Notes: generated by a model from the letters alone, not told the origin. A DNA stretch of 64,000 nt from Eubacteriaceae bacterium (GCA_017531485.1 JAFXKY010000072.1:1-64000), one strand, 5' to 3'. Positions 25,645 through 35,428 are shown, numbered from the stretch's first letter. Translations and numbers: made by a program.

Positions 25645-27049
25645 TTATTCCTCCTTTTTTATCTATGCGTAAGCTTCTCACGATCAGAATTGCAGAAAAA
25701 ACAAATATCAATTCAATGCGCCCCAGTTTTCTTACTGCGCTGACTGCAGAAAGCGCCGGCGAGATTCCCATAGAAACAAGCTTTGAAATATCGTTCGTAA
25801 ACATCGGTACAAGAACGGAAACTCCAAGTGGCGCCGCAAGATCCCTGAATAAACCGTATGTCCCCGTCGCCGCACCGGCAAGACGGGTGGGCATTCCCGA
25901 AAGGGCTGTTTTCATAAACACCGTCGCATTTCCGCCCAGCCCAAATCCGAGAAGGCCGAGGGAGAGGGAAAGAAGAGATAAAGAAGTATCCTCCGTAAAC
26001 AAAAATAACAACGAACACGAAACAGCTGTAAGCAGAAGCGATGCAGTAAGCACATTGTCAGCCCTGAACCTGTCAGCCAGAGGCCCTATTATCACCGATC
26101 CAAGCGACATCCCCGCATACATCACCGAAACCGCATATCCTGAGATAACCGCGTTTTCAGGCTGAGAATAATTCACAAACACTATCATATTTGTCATGTT
26201 TGCCTGCATCAGACCCTGAGTGAGAAAAAGTGCCGCGACAGTCAGTATGAATTCTTTTCTGCTCATAAATTCCACCGACAGAACAGGCGATGACGAATTC
26301 TTTTGGGTATATACCAGAAAAACAAACGCGAAAGCAGCAGATATGATTATTACGAGAGAAACTGTACTCGTCCATCCGTAATTCTGCCCTGCGGAAGGGA
26401 TACACAATGCGATACTAAAAAATAAAATTATTGCGATACTGCCGGAAATATCGGGATAATCCGCATTTATTCTCTTTTCTTCCCGAAGCGATTTTCCGAA
26501 AACAAGCGCCGTAAAGCACGTCACGGATAAACTTATAGCTGCGCAGATCCACATCATGACCCTCCAGCCGTATCTTCCGATGATCACTCCGCCTGTTCCC
26601 GGGCCGAATATCACCCCAAATCCGGAAACAAACATATACAATGAAAATCCTTTGGAAACTTTATCCTGCGGAAATTCGGATATGATGTATGCCATGACGA
26701 CGGGAGAGATCGCTGCAGTACCAATGCCGACGATAAATCTTGCAGGCAGCATTACAACCATACTTTCGGAAAGCGCAGTCAGTACATTACCCAACGTAAA
26801 TATCAACAGTCCCGCAACAAGACTTTTCTTTCTTCCCACAATATCGCACAACTTTCCCAGAACAGGGGCAAACGATGCGGATGACATCGCTGTTGCAAGA
26901 GCCGTCCATGCGGTATTGTTGTAACCTATTCCGATATCTTTTACAAACGCAGGCCCCAGAACGCTCGCAAATCCGCCCACGAGCCCTATGAGAAATGCAG
27001 AGAGTGCATATGGAAAGAAGTTTTTCAGATACTTTTCGCTTTTCAACAT
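25637..27049 (-). CDS. MFS transporter (14-helix drug/metabolite type)
   Basis: About 470 residues with 14 predicted helices. Motif A is GKLCDIVGRKKSLVAG near 65, and the motif C-like SGFGVIFGPGTGGVI follows near 150. The ATG at 27049 (MLKSEKYLKNFFPYAL) follows AAAGG and GGTGA; a longer in-frame reading upstream lacks support. It is coupled to the SDR gene, so export or uptake of an SDR-linked metabolite is possible. Confidence 0.85.
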   Translation of the reverse strand: MLKSEKYLKNFFPYALSAFLIGLVGGFASVLGPAFVKDIGIGYNNTAWTALATAMSSASFAPVLGKLCDIVGRKKSLVAGLLIFTLGNVLTALSESMVVMLPARFIVGIGTAAISPVVMAYIISEFPQDKVSKGFSLYMFVSGFGVIFGPGTGGVIIGRYGWRVMMWICAAISLSVTCFTALVFGKSLREEKRINADYPDISGSIAIILFFSIALCIPSAGQNYGWTSTVSLVIIISAAFAFVFLVYTQKNSSSPVLSVEFMSRKEFILTVAALFLTQGLMQANMTNMIVFVNYSQPENAVISGYAVSVMYAGMSLGSVIIGPLADRFRADNVLTASLLLTAVSCSLLFLFTEDTSLSLLSLSLGLLGFGLGGNATVFMKTALSGMPTRLAGAATGTYGLFRDLAAPLGVSVLVPMFTNDISKLVSMGISPALSAVSAVRKLGRIELIFVFSAILIVRSLRIDKKGGINE

Positions 27050-27101
27050 ACATTCACCAACCTTTACAAAAGTATTCTTTCCGGATCGGATCAAAATATG
27101 T

Positions 27102-27127
27102 AAAAAAAGAACAGCATCAGCTGTTCT
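27102..27127 (-). terminator. Terminator after the three small acidic genes
   Basis: AGAACAGC / GCTGTTCT with a four-base loop and seven T on the minus strand. Confidence 0.85.
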
Positions 27128-27142
27128 CATCACCCTTATTAT

Positions 27143-27664
27143 TCACTCTCCTGCAAACAACTCCCTGTAAAGCTTTTCATCATCCTTCCAGTCCGGATAA
27201 AGCGTTCTGAAACGTCCTGTAAGAACATTTTTTGCAATAAACACTCCATGTCCGTCAACTCTGTTTTCGTCCGTCACGACTACCCATTCAAATGAGTCAT
27301 CAAACAGCATTATAAGCGGCTGGATCCGTATATCTTCAAATTTCAGTACGTATTCGTCATACCCCATCGGTAGCCTGAATGAGTATATCTCGCACATTTC
27401 GGGATACTCCTTTTCGCCCTGAGGTTTTGTGGCAGCAAGATCAAACGCAGAATTCATAATATAAATATTTCCGTCATTTTCCATGAGCCTGCTCAAGGCA
27501 GAAAACTGCTTATCTGTGAGAACGACATCATCCACATAACATAAATACGTCATCTCATACCCTTCCCTGAGCTTTATTTCCGATACGTCCTCAAACTTTT
27601 CTGATAAAAATATCTCTCCTAGCCTGCGCATTATTTCGTAATAATCTTTACCTGAATTCATCAT
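27143..27664 (-). CDS. Uncharacterised acidic protein (third of an overlapping trio)
   Basis: A protein of about 174 residues, acidic, without signal peptide or helices for a membrane, that I do not recognise (YEMTYLCYVDDVVLTDKQF, then MGYDEYVLKFEDI and DENRVDGHGVFIAKN). I prefer the ATG at 27664; a TTG at 27694 gives 183 residues. It overlaps the preceding gene's end by 17 bases. Gene size, acidity and overlap resemble immunity-protein sets of polymorphic toxins, but no toxin lies nearby. Confidence 0.65.
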   Translation of the reverse strand: MMNSGKDYYEIMRRLGEIFLSEKFEDVSEIKLREGYEMTYLCYVDDVVLTDKQFSALSRLMENDGNIYIMNSAFDLAATKPQGEKEYPEMCEIYSFRLPMGYDEYVLKFEDIRIQPLIMLFDDSFEWVVVTDENRVDGHGVFIAKNVLTGRFRTLYPDWKDDEKLYRELFAGE

Positions 27665-28103
27665 TTTCTTCGTATATTCCTGTGCGTATTCCAATATTTC
27701 CGATATCGCCGAATTTTCTCAGGCGCTTTCCCATTTCTCCGAGAACTCCGATCTCCGTGCGGACATAAAAACAATAATTATGAGCTGAATAGCCTCCACC
27801 GTCACCGATCTCGCCCCTGACTTCAATAAGAACATGGCCAAGTTCGTCTTCGTTTGCCATTTTAAGCGAAAAACATTCCGAAGAATCGTCCCCGAACTCT
27901 CCGCTCTGCCAATGAAATTCGTTTATCTCACCATCCGTAAATTTCCTTATTCCTTCGCATAGCTCCATGATCCCTGAACGGTCCGTATATATTTCCGAAG
28001 ACGCCCTGATAAACTTATTTTCCGATGTTACCCTCAGCTCGAAGAAACAATCGAAAAGGCCGTCTTCTTCCCATATCTTCTCAATAATGATATTATCATT
28101 CAT
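27648..28103 (-). CDS. Uncharacterised acidic protein (second of trio)
   Basis: About 151 residues starting MNDNIIIEKIWEEDGLFDCF. The protein looks like a beta-rich WapI-like or immunity-type domain (FELRVTSENKFIRASSEIY, LIEVRGEIGDGGGY), but I cannot name the family. The ATG at 28103 overlaps the stop region of the first gene by 8 bases with GAGG just before it. A longer reading upstream runs inside the preceding gene and is unlikely. Confidence 0.68.
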   Translation of the reverse strand: MNDNIIIEKIWEEDGLFDCFFELRVTSENKFIRASSEIYTDRSGIMELCEGIRKFTDGEINEFHWQSGEFGDDSSECFSLKMANEDELGHVLIEVRGEIGDGGGYSAHNYCFYVRTEIGVLGEMGKRLRKFGDIGNIGIRTGIYEENDEFR

Positions 28104-28584
28104 CCTCATCCACCCAGACCGGAATAATGTCGGCTCCTTCCGGATATTTTCTGTCATATGTATATATCTTGAATCCATCATAAAAATCACCCGGCATCTC
28201 ATTCAGGATACATCGCTCAATGATCATTTCGACCTCGAATTTTCCACCATCAAAGCTGTTGCAATCAAAGATCTCCTGCACTGCCGCGTCTGCATCATCT
28301 TCACATGAAAATAATCCTGCAGGAACAACGTACTCAAATTCAAGATCCTGCGTATGGATATATAAATAAGCATTGAATATCTCATCATTACTGACATTTC
28401 CATTAACAACGCGTGGTTTTATCAGAAATCCGTGTTCGTTTTCCCCGAATCCGGGAAGCGATAAGTAATATGATTTTGCCGAAAGAGCTGTATCAATGTC
28501 TGAATAAAATCCAAGCTCAAGCTCATTCAATACACTCTCTCCTTTATATTCAAAACAAATATGCGTCAGTTCATATATCTTCAT
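28096..28584 (-). CDS. Uncharacterised acidic protein (first of trio, DUF7336-like start)
   Basis: A 162-residue acidic cytoplasmic protein. The opening MKIYELTHICFEYKGE plus IGFYS-like LELGFYSDIDTALSA and GFLIKPRVVN recall small proteins annotated with DUF7336 or as possible immunity proteins; I hold this loosely. GGAGAGAAG precedes the ATG. It heads a three-gene overlapping set, so the products may work as a complex or belong to the same defence or immunity locus. Confidence 0.68.
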   Translation of the reverse strand: MKIYELTHICFEYKGESVLNELELGFYSDIDTALSAKSYYLSLPGFGENEHGFLIKPRVVNGNVSNDEIFNAYLYIHTQDLEFEYVVPAGLFSCEDDADAAVQEIFDCNSFDGGKFEVEMIIERCILNEMPGDFYDGFKIYTYDRKYPEGADIIPVWVDEDE

Positions 28585-28632
28585 GCTTCTCTCCTTTTTT
28601 ATATTTTACAATACTTTCTTCCTGCATACAAT

Positions 28633-28656
28633 AAAAAAACAGCCGCAGCTGTTTTT
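28633..28656 (-). terminator. Terminator of the glucosaminidase gene
   Basis: AAAAACAGC / GCTGTTTTT with loop CGCA and T run on the minus strand; it overlaps the stop codon. Confidence 0.85.
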
Positions 28657-30763
28657 AATTGCTTTCAACGACCTTCACTCTGTAATACCCTGCATCGCCT
28701 TCGTGTGACGTCACGATAATGGTATAAAGCCTGTATGTACCTTCATTTTTTCCGCCGATGACCTCAACAGCCGAATACGGGGATACGGGGATATATTCAA
28801 ATGATATATCTTTTGAAAGATCCGCAACTTCGAGAGTGTATTCCCTTGTCTGTTGTCTGAAAGCCTTCGTAAAAGATCCGTAAGAAGCCGAAAGGCTCGA
28901 AAGATCAATACTCGATTCTCCCTCTTCGGGATAGCTTCTGATGACATTTAATGTGTATACATTACAATGTCCTTCTTCGTCCGTTACAGTAATTTCGATC
29001 GCACTGATCCGTCCTTCTTCAAGAACATACTCCCCGATCTTTACTGCATCATTCTTATCCTCCGCCACAGCGGAAATATCAAGGGTTTCAATATCGTTTT
29101 CAACCGTCAGGGTATATGACAATGTGTTTTTATCAAATCCGATATCATATCCTTCCACAATCAGCGAGGCGAGCCTTGGAAGAAGGCTCATATTTCCCGC
29201 ATCATAAACAAGATCTATGTCGCTCTTCAATACGTATGCGACAGAATAATTTTCGTCATACTCCCATGTGTAGCACGCATATCCGTCTTTATTTACAGGC
29301 ATATCGGAAAGGATCTTATAAAAATCCCCCTCTTCACCGATTATCGTCACCATCATCCCCACAGGATCACTACTGAGCGTTCCTGCTTTGCGGTTGCGGT
29401 CCTTGCAGGAATACTTATAAAGCTTCCATGATGAGATGTCCGCCTCTCTGTACGCATAAGTTATCTTGTTGGTCATGCCTATTGAATACCTGCCGTAATC
29501 CTTCATTCCAAGATATTTGTCAATGGCATACATATGCCCTGCGACTTTTTCGCCGTGAAACGGATCAGATGCATAACGGACATTTACCCCTGCGTTCTTA
29601 TTTCCGGGATTTGTGCCGAAATAAGTCGGGTCACCTGCATAATTTTCGATATATCCCGAAGATTTGTCCTCAACGTCATAATACGAACTTCCGAGAGATG
29701 AATCGATATATGCATACGCATCAAAATAAAACCTGCTCATGTGATATTTCGTGTGGTTTAAAATGCAAGCCTCGGGGCTTACAAACGTATACGCATTCCC
29801 GAAAGCTTCATCTTCCGCGCCGACACCGAAGAAGTTATATTTCGACTTTGCAAGGCCTGAGGTGCCGTAAGCACTTTCATGATTAGCAAACGACATTTCC
29901 ATCGCCGCATTTACTCCGTATTTCTCCTGCCCTTCCAGAAACGCTGAAACGTCATTTCTGTAAACACTTGACGTTGTACGGGATGAGAGATATGAAGACA
30001 GTTCATCTGCAGTATACTCAGTACGTGAACGGTAAGAGAGGTTTTTATAATATATACAATGTCTTCCGACCTCATTTTCTCCCCTCACCGCATCAATGGG
30101 ATCGAGATAATACTTATATCCGTCAACGGAATAATATCTGACTCCATTTTCCATAAATCCGGGAGCTTTGTCTATGACGATGCTGTCAAAATCCGTAACT
30201 CCGCCGTTTGAAGAGAGATATGTGCTTATATAATGCACGAGATCTCCCGATGAGTTTACAGCATAATAATCAAATTCATACCTCGCATTCACTTCATTAT
30301 ACGGATAACAAAACGCCGCGGGAATGAGTATCATATCGCTGACATCCGCATATCCTTCAAATCCGGATATTACGATCTTCGCTTCCGATGCGTTCTTGTT
30401 TTCAATATAGTACCCGACCTGATTTATTGATGTGTATGGGTTATAACCGTTTCCGAACAGGGAAGTAAAAATAAATATTGATGAATCAGTTTCCTGTGTG
30501 ATTACCATGCCGTTCTTCATGGCTATGACCTTGCCCGAAGAATTTCTCACTACCGCGTGTTCGCTTTCGTGTTTTTTCATGGCAGTATAGGCGGATGAGA
30601 AAGATGAATACGATTTCACTTTGGTATAACATACACTGTCAATGCTGTCGCACGTCACATCCGCAATATATACCGTATACGTACTTGCTGCAAAAACCTC
30701 CGCAGGCACCGCCAACAGTAATATATTTATAATCATTAATATCGCAATCAGTTTTTTTGTCAT
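28655..30763 (-). CDS. Secreted endo-beta-N-acetylglucosaminidase (LytB/LytG-like) with cadherin-like domains
   Basis: About 702 residues with a signal peptide (MTKKLIAILM start, ending EVFA). The N-terminal half is unassigned. A glucosaminidase domain follows at about 280-420, with the family sequence AAMEMSFANHESAYGTSG; the Glu in NHESA is the likely catalytic acid. A bacterial SH3-like segment follows (about 450-530). Two cadherin-like beta-sandwich domains end the protein (LIVEGYDIGFDKNTLSYTL and LSASYGSFTKAFRQQTREYT). It probably cuts peptidoglycan glycan strands outside the cell. ATG at 30763 is preferred to a TTG seven codons upstream. Monocistronic. Confidence 0.85.
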   Translation of the reverse strand: MTKKLIAILMIINILLLAVPAEVFAASTYTVYIADVTCDSIDSVCYTKVKSYSSFSSAYTAMKKHESEHAVVRNSSGKVIAMKNGMVITQETDSSIFIFTSLFGNGYNPYTSINQVGYYIENKNASEAKIVISGFEGYADVSDMILIPAAFCYPYNEVNARYEFDYYAVNSSGDLVHYISTYLSSNGGVTDFDSIVIDKAPGFMENGVRYYSVDGYKYYLDPIDAVRGENEVGRHCIYYKNLSYRSRTEYTADELSSYLSSRTTSSVYRNDVSAFLEGQEKYGVNAAMEMSFANHESAYGTSGLAKSKYNFFGVGAEDEAFGNAYTFVSPEACILNHTKYHMSRFYFDAYAYIDSSLGSSYYDVEDKSSGYIENYAGDPTYFGTNPGNKNAGVNVRYASDPFHGEKVAGHMYAIDKYLGMKDYGRYSIGMTNKITYAYREADISSWKLYKYSCKDRNRKAGTLSSDPVGMMVTIIGEEGDFYKILSDMPVNKDGYACYTWEYDENYSVAYVLKSDIDLVYDAGNMSLLPRLASLIVEGYDIGFDKNTLSYTLTVENDIETLDISAVAEDKNDAVKIGEYVLEEGRISAIEITVTDEEGHCNVYTLNVIRSYPEEGESSIDLSSLSASYGSFTKAFRQQTREYTLEVADLSKDISFEYIPVSPYSAVEVIGGKNEGTYRLYTIIVTSHEGDAGYYRVKVVESN

Positions 30764-30852
30764 TATCCCGGTCTGCACTTTCAAAATAAATACTTAAAAA
30801 TAAAAACGAGAGTCTTATTTTATCCTTCAACTCTCCGAAATGATTATAACAG

Positions 30853-30883
30853 AAAAACTCCGCACAAGTCAAACCGTGCGGAG
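30853..30883 (-). terminator. Terminator of acsB
   Basis: CTCCGCAC / GTGCGGAG (30858-30865 / 30876-30883) with a ten-base loop and five T on the minus strand. Confidence 0.85.
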
Positions 30884-30925
30884 TAATTTACTGTTATTTT
30901 TGTCGAAAATGACAATTTTTACCGA

Positions 30926-33058
30926 TTACATGATTTCTTCCATTCCGAGAGCCGGGTGGTTAACGCTTGCAAGGAATGTGAGAACGCCTTCAGAATCTGT
31001 AGCGATAGTTTCGTCGCAGATCATGTCTGTGAAGTTTTCAACGCCAAACATTTCTTTAGCTGTGATGTCGAGTTTTGCTCTTACGTCTTCTTTGAGTTCT
31101 TTCGGCATCCATACGATTCTTTCAATTCCGCCTTCAGCGCTCATGAATTTCTTGGACGGGATGAAGTTTCTGCCGTGACCCATGAAGCCCGGTGTCTGAA
31201 CGCCGCCGCCTGTCATTGAAGCGAGTTCACCGAATGTCATACCAACCGGTGTCATACCTGCATATTCTCTGTTGCAGATAACAACGCCTTTAGCTTCCGG
31301 CATGATTCCGCAGATACATTCGAAGCATCCGCATGATGTCATCGGGTTTTCAAGGATTGAGTAGAGTGAAACGTGTTCGAGTGCGCCGTGTGTAGCTTCT
31401 TTAACTACTCTGTCAACTTCTTCGTACTGACCTGTTCTTTCGTCGATAAGACCTACTTTCGGGATCGGCTGGCACGGACCTTCCGGCTGAAGTTCCTTTG
31501 TAGCTTTTGCGTCAAGCCATGATACAGCACCGCAAAGACCAAGTCTTTCAGGTGTAACTACGCAGCAGTGTGCCGGTGCGAATGACTGGCAGAGGATGCA
31601 TGTGTAGAATGTGTCAACGCTTTCGTCTGTCATTGTAGAAAGTCTTTCGTCACGTGCGTCATATGTGGGAAGCGCGAGGTTGTTCATCATGTCATTAACC
31701 TTATCAAGGTCTGTGATGAGTGTTACCTGGCATTTATCAACAACTGTGTCGAATTCATCCATCATCATATGATAGATAACTTCGCCGATGTGTTTAAGTC
31801 TGAAGCCTGCTGCGAAAGCATCTTTTGTAATGCGGATACGGAAGATGTTTCTCTGTCCTGTGTGCATAACGCCGTCCATGTAGTTGAGCCATGTGTGGAA
31901 TTTTCTTTCGAGAACAGATTCAAAGTCTTTCTGCATCTTAGCACCGTATACTTCTACGAGAACGCCAAGGGGAAGTGTAAGCGGGTTTTCGCAGTCGATG
32001 TCCGGACCGATAACTGTGATCTTGTGATCTTCTACTTCGTTTTCTTCTTTCATGAGAAGAAGTTCGCATGTGGGAACTTTTTCACCGTTGAATTCAGCAT
32101 GCATGTTTGCACGTCTTACGATTTCACCTTCGAAAGCTGCAGCAAATCCTACCGGAATGGGGATTTCTTTACTTTTGATCTTGATTCCTCTGAGAGCGAG
32201 TGATTTTTCAACTGTCTTTGTGTGGTCAAGTTCTGTTTCGAGAGCGCCCGGAACCTGATTTTCAGCGAGATCAACGTCTACGATAACGGGGAAACCGAGA
32301 GCGATTGCGCCTGCGCCTGCTGATACAACGACTTCATTGAGAGCGCCGAATGTGTTAACGAATGCGGGAACTCTTTCTTTTGTGTAGTTAAGGAGAGCTG
32401 CGAGGTTGCCCGGTTCGATACCACCGAAGATGAGTGCAGCACGAACTGCTACTGTTACAACGTGGATAACGCTTGTTACGTCATGACCAAGGGGTACAAC
32501 ACGGTATTCAAGACCTGCTTTAACGCCGTTTTCGATGCACTGTTCGATAACGTTGCCAACGAGGAATGTGAGGATACCTTTGTTCTGATAGCTCTTTACT
32601 ACTTCTGCTACGTCTGCCGGGTTTTCAGCTTCACCAAGAACTACTGCTACGCCGGGGATGTCGCCTGTAACAAGGGGTACACCGAGTGAACGGATGATCG
32701 GGTCGCCTACAAAGCCGATACCTGATTCGTTTACATACGGGTTTTCGCTTTCAACATATTTGAGAGCTTCGATAATTTCTGCGCCAACTGCTGTTGCAAG
32801 ACCTGCGTTGAGAGCTGCGCCGAGATCTTCTTCGTTTGTGATGAGTGATTTCATTACGCCTACACAAGCAGGAAGATCACCGAGTTTTGTAACCTTTACG
32901 CCTGTTGCAGCGTAGATTGTCGGAAGGCAGTATGCTGTGTCGGGCATAGCTACTTTCTTTTCTTCGCCGTATTTGCTGATAGCTTCATTTACGGCGCCTT
33001 CTGTGAGTCCTAAAACAGCATTGCTGCCGCCATAGATAAGATCTGTTAAAACGCTCAT
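30926..33058 (-). CDS. acsB: Acetyl-CoA synthase catalytic subunit
   Basis: The 710-residue protein is a full-length bacterial acetyl-CoA synthase (family length about 730). The cluster A ligands are visible: CILCQSFAPAHC with a further LGLCGAV (C-x2-C-x8-C-x9-C) for the Fe4S4 cluster and its bridge, and the CGC motif (TSCGCFEC) for the distal nickel. The N-terminal CODH-binding domain is kept. It joins a methyl group from the corrinoid protein, CO and CoA into acetyl-CoA in the cytoplasm. It lies 182 bases after acsE behind a terminator and has its own promoter, so it can be made apart from the methyl-branch subunits. GGAGG lies 9 bases before the ATG. The CODH partner acsA is not in this window. 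Confidence 0.97.
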   Translation of the reverse strand: MSVLTDLIYGGSNAVLGLTEGAVNEAISKYGEEKKVAMPDTAYCLPTIYAATGVKVTKLGDLPACVGVMKSLITNEEDLGAALNAGLATAVGAEIIEALKYVESENPYVNESGIGFVGDPIIRSLGVPLVTGDIPGVAVVLGEAENPADVAEVVKSYQNKGILTFLVGNVIEQCIENGVKAGLEYRVVPLGHDVTSVIHVVTVAVRAALIFGGIEPGNLAALLNYTKERVPAFVNTFGALNEVVVSAGAGAIALGFPVIVDVDLAENQVPGALETELDHTKTVEKSLALRGIKIKSKEIPIPVGFAAAFEGEIVRRANMHAEFNGEKVPTCELLLMKEENEVEDHKITVIGPDIDCENPLTLPLGVLVEVYGAKMQKDFESVLERKFHTWLNYMDGVMHTGQRNIFRIRITKDAFAAGFRLKHIGEVIYHMMMDEFDTVVDKCQVTLITDLDKVNDMMNNLALPTYDARDERLSTMTDESVDTFYTCILCQSFAPAHCCVVTPERLGLCGAVSWLDAKATKELQPEGPCQPIPKVGLIDERTGQYEEVDRVVKEATHGALEHVSLYSILENPMTSCGCFECICGIMPEAKGVVICNREYAGMTPVGMTFGELASMTGGGVQTPGFMGHGRNFIPSKKFMSAEGGIERIVWMPKELKEDVRAKLDITAKEMFGVENFTDMICDETIATDSEGVLTFLASVNHPALGMEEIM

Positions 33059-33100
33059 TGATTTAAGCCTCCGGATTTGTCTTTATTTTAACTAAATTAT

Positions 33101-33109
33101 AGTATACCA
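33101..33109 (-). promoter_or_regulatory. Extended -10 promoter of acsB
   Basis: TGGTATACT on the minus strand is an extended -10 element about 40 bases before the acsB start; an overlapping TATAAT lies 5 bases downstream. No good -35 is seen. Confidence 0.5.
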
Positions 33110-33193
33110 CACTATTCCCCGTTTGGAGAGTTTTTTTTTGAAATTTATCACATTTACAGCATAAAAATATTATTAATTCAAAGCGATAAACAC

Positions 33194-33220
33194 AAAAAAG
33201 ACCGCATAAGCGGTCTTTTT
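33194..33220 (-). terminator. Terminator between acsE and acsB
   Basis: A perfect 11-bp stem (AAAAAGACCGC / GCGGTCTTTTT) with loop ATAA. It should stop most transcripts leaving acsE. Confidence 0.88.
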
Positions 33221-33239
33221 AAAGGTAATCTTATATAAA

Positions 33240-34025
33240 TTACATTTCGAGGAAAGAATCTGCATAGAGGAAGTTATTCTTGATGATGTCGCAAGATTTA
33301 ACTGTTTCCATGAGTCTTGTGTCGCACGGGTTAACGATAGCTGATGTGAAACCGCACATCATAGCCATAGCGAGCATGTTAGAGTCTACGATCGGACGGA
33401 TGTGTTTCGGCATACCGTTTGATACGTTTGAAAGACCGCCTGTTGTGTTGAGGCCCATGTCAGAAATGTCTTTGATAGCTGCGAGTACGTCGAGCTGTTT
33501 GTCCTGCATACCTTTGATTACGAGGAAGAGCGGGTCGAACCAGATGTCTGTCGGATCCTGTCCGAGCATCATCCACATTTCGAGCATTTCCTGGCAGTAA
33601 AGCATACGTTCGTCGTTGTCTTTCGGGATACCATCTTTAGAAAGAAGAGCGATAACGATAGCATCGTTGTCAGCAGCGAGGTTGATGTTAGAAATTCTGT
33701 CACCAGCGTCAGCTGAGTTTACGATCGGTTTACCGTTTGTTCTGTTGTATACAGAGATACCAGCTTCGATAGCTTTCTGGTTAGCTGTGTCAAGAGCGAG
33801 GGGAATGTTGTTGCATTCGCTCTGGATGAGCTGTACAGCCCATTTCATGAGGTCTTCGCCGTCTGATTCAGCAGGTCCGATGTTTACATCGATATATGTA
33901 GCGCCAGCTGCGATCTGTTCTTTAGCTCTTTTGAGGATCGGTTCCGGGTTTCTTGTAGCCATAGCTTCTTTGATAACCGGAGAGATGCAGTGAATTCTTT
34001 CACCGATTGTGATAAATTTTGCCAT
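33240..34025 (-). CDS. acsE: 5-methyltetrahydrofolate:corrinoid iron-sulfur protein methyltransferase
   Basis: The 261-residue protein matches the TIM-barrel pterin-binding methyltransferase AcsE (usual length 262): GERIHCISPVIKEAM start, GATYIDVNIGPAESDGEDLM, PLALDTAN, PIVNSADAGDRISN and TTGGLSNVSNGMPK. It moves the methyl group from methyl-THF to the cobalt of AcsCD. It is the fourth gene of cooC-acsD-acsC-acsE. Confidence 0.96.
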   Translation of the reverse strand: MAKFITIGERIHCISPVIKEAMATRNPEPILKRAKEQIAAGATYIDVNIGPAESDGEDLMKWAVQLIQSECNNIPLALDTANQKAIEAGISVYNRTNGKPIVNSADAGDRISNINLAADNDAIVIALLSKDGIPKDNDERMLYCQEMLEMWMMLGQDPTDIWFDPLFLVIKGMQDKQLDVLAAIKDISDMGLNTTGGLSNVSNGMPKHIRPIVDSNMLAMAMMCGFTSAIVNPCDTRLMETVKSCDIIKNNFLYADSFLEM

Positions 34026-34083
34026 TTTAGGTCTCCTTAAAATATTATTTTTTCGTCTTTATGCGGCTTTAGTCCGCCCAAGA

Positions 34084-35403
34084 TTAGAGATCTCTGAGGA
34101 ATTTAACAACCTGAACTGCTTCGTTCGGTCCTACAACGATGTTCCAGTTCGGGAGTTTTTCCTGCATTTCGCCTTTAAGTACAGCTACTTTACCAGGAAT
34201 GATGAGTGTTCTGTTGTTGATCTTGTTTTCAATGTCAGCTTCTTCGATGAATTTAGCGATTGAACCAGCACCGAGTTTACCAGCAGCCCAAGCTGTGAGT
34301 ACTGAGTAACCACCAGCATCCGGGATAAGGAGGTTGCACGGAACGCCAGAACGTTCGATTTCACCAGAAATTGTGAAGTATGAAAGTGCGAAGTCAACTG
34401 TAAGAGCACATACTGAATCCGGTGTAGCACCGTTGAGTTCGTAGATACCCGGTTCAACTCTCATCGGTTTCTGCGGGTCTGTGTATACGTTCTGTCTGAG
34501 GCCGTAAAGCGGGAGAGCCTGAGCGTATGACATACCTGACATAACAACGATTGAGCCATATTTCATTGTGAAGAGTGTAGCAAGAGCTTCCTGCATTGTT
34601 GCATCTGCAGCATATTTCGGGTTAGAGATGTCAACGATTGTCGGGTAACCAGCTGTTCTGTTTTCTTCTTTGAGAGCTGCTCTTCTGAGCTGAACTGCTG
34701 CTGCGAAAGCTTCTTTGATTGTCGGAAGTGTAACGTCGATAACGAGGTTCTTGTTTCCAGCTGCTTCGAGAGCTGCTACTGTGTCATAGAGTTCGTCGAT
34801 GTTTTCGCCTCTTACACCAAGAACGCAACCAGCTGCTGTAGCTACTTCGTTCATTGCTGCATAGTTTTCAGCTGTAGCGCCGTTAAGGATAACGTCTTTG
34901 CCTGTGATAGCGAGAGCTTCTTTAGCAACTTCCGGGCATTTGCATCCGAGGATGATTGTTTTGCCAGCTTCTTTAGCTTTTGTTACGAGTTCAAGGAATT
35001 TTTCCTTGTTGTCAACGTAGTTTACATATGCGAATTCAACATACATTCTTTCGCCGATTCTTTCGTAATCAACATTGCCCATGTTAGCAAGTGCTTCTTC
35101 GCAGTTCGGGTCTTTTTCGCATACTTTTACTGCGTAGAGTGTCTTAGAAACGAATGTTTTTTCGTGTCTGTAGAGAACTGTTTCTCCACCGAGTTTGTAT
35201 TCGCCAACTGTGATAGTTTTCATCGGCGGCTGTGTAGCTTCAGAAAGTTTTGCAAGTGCTTCGTCTGAGAAGTACGGGCATTTATCAACTGTAACTGCGC
35301 CCTGAGCAACTTTCATAGCGAATGCCATACATGTCGGTACGCCACATTCTTTACAGTTCTTTTTCGGTGTAAGTTTGAAAATTTCAATACCTGTAAGTGC
35401 CAT
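34084..35403 (-). CDS. acsC: Corrinoid iron-sulfur protein, large subunit
   Basis: A 439-residue protein close to the usual length of about 446. The N terminus has the Fe4S4 motif CKECGVPTCMAFAMK followed by a distal Cys (VDKCPYF). A TIM barrel and a C-terminal corrinoid-binding region follow (GAGSIAKFIEEADIENKINN). With AcsD it carries the methyl group as methylcobalamin between AcsE and AcsB. It has the Ala-rich, GCT-rich codon choice expected of a highly expressed gene, as do its neighbours. Confidence 0.96.
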   Translation of the reverse strand: MALTGIEIFKLTPKKNCKECGVPTCMAFAMKVAQGAVTVDKCPYFSDEALAKLSEATQPPMKTITVGEYKLGGETVLYRHEKTFVSKTLYAVKVCEKDPNCEEALANMGNVDYERIGERMYVEFAYVNYVDNKEKFLELVTKAKEAGKTIILGCKCPEVAKEALAITGKDVILNGATAENYAAMNEVATAAGCVLGVRGENIDELYDTVAALEAAGNKNLVIDVTLPTIKEAFAAAVQLRRAALKEENRTAGYPTIVDISNPKYAADATMQEALATLFTMKYGSIVVMSGMSYAQALPLYGLRQNVYTDPQKPMRVEPGIYELNGATPDSVCALTVDFALSYFTISGEIERSGVPCNLLIPDAGGYSVLTAWAAGKLGAGSIAKFIEEADIENKINNRTLIIPGKVAVLKGEMQEKLPNWNIVVGPNEAVQVVKFLRDL

Positions 35404-35428
35404 TTTATTCTATTCCTCCGTATTATAA

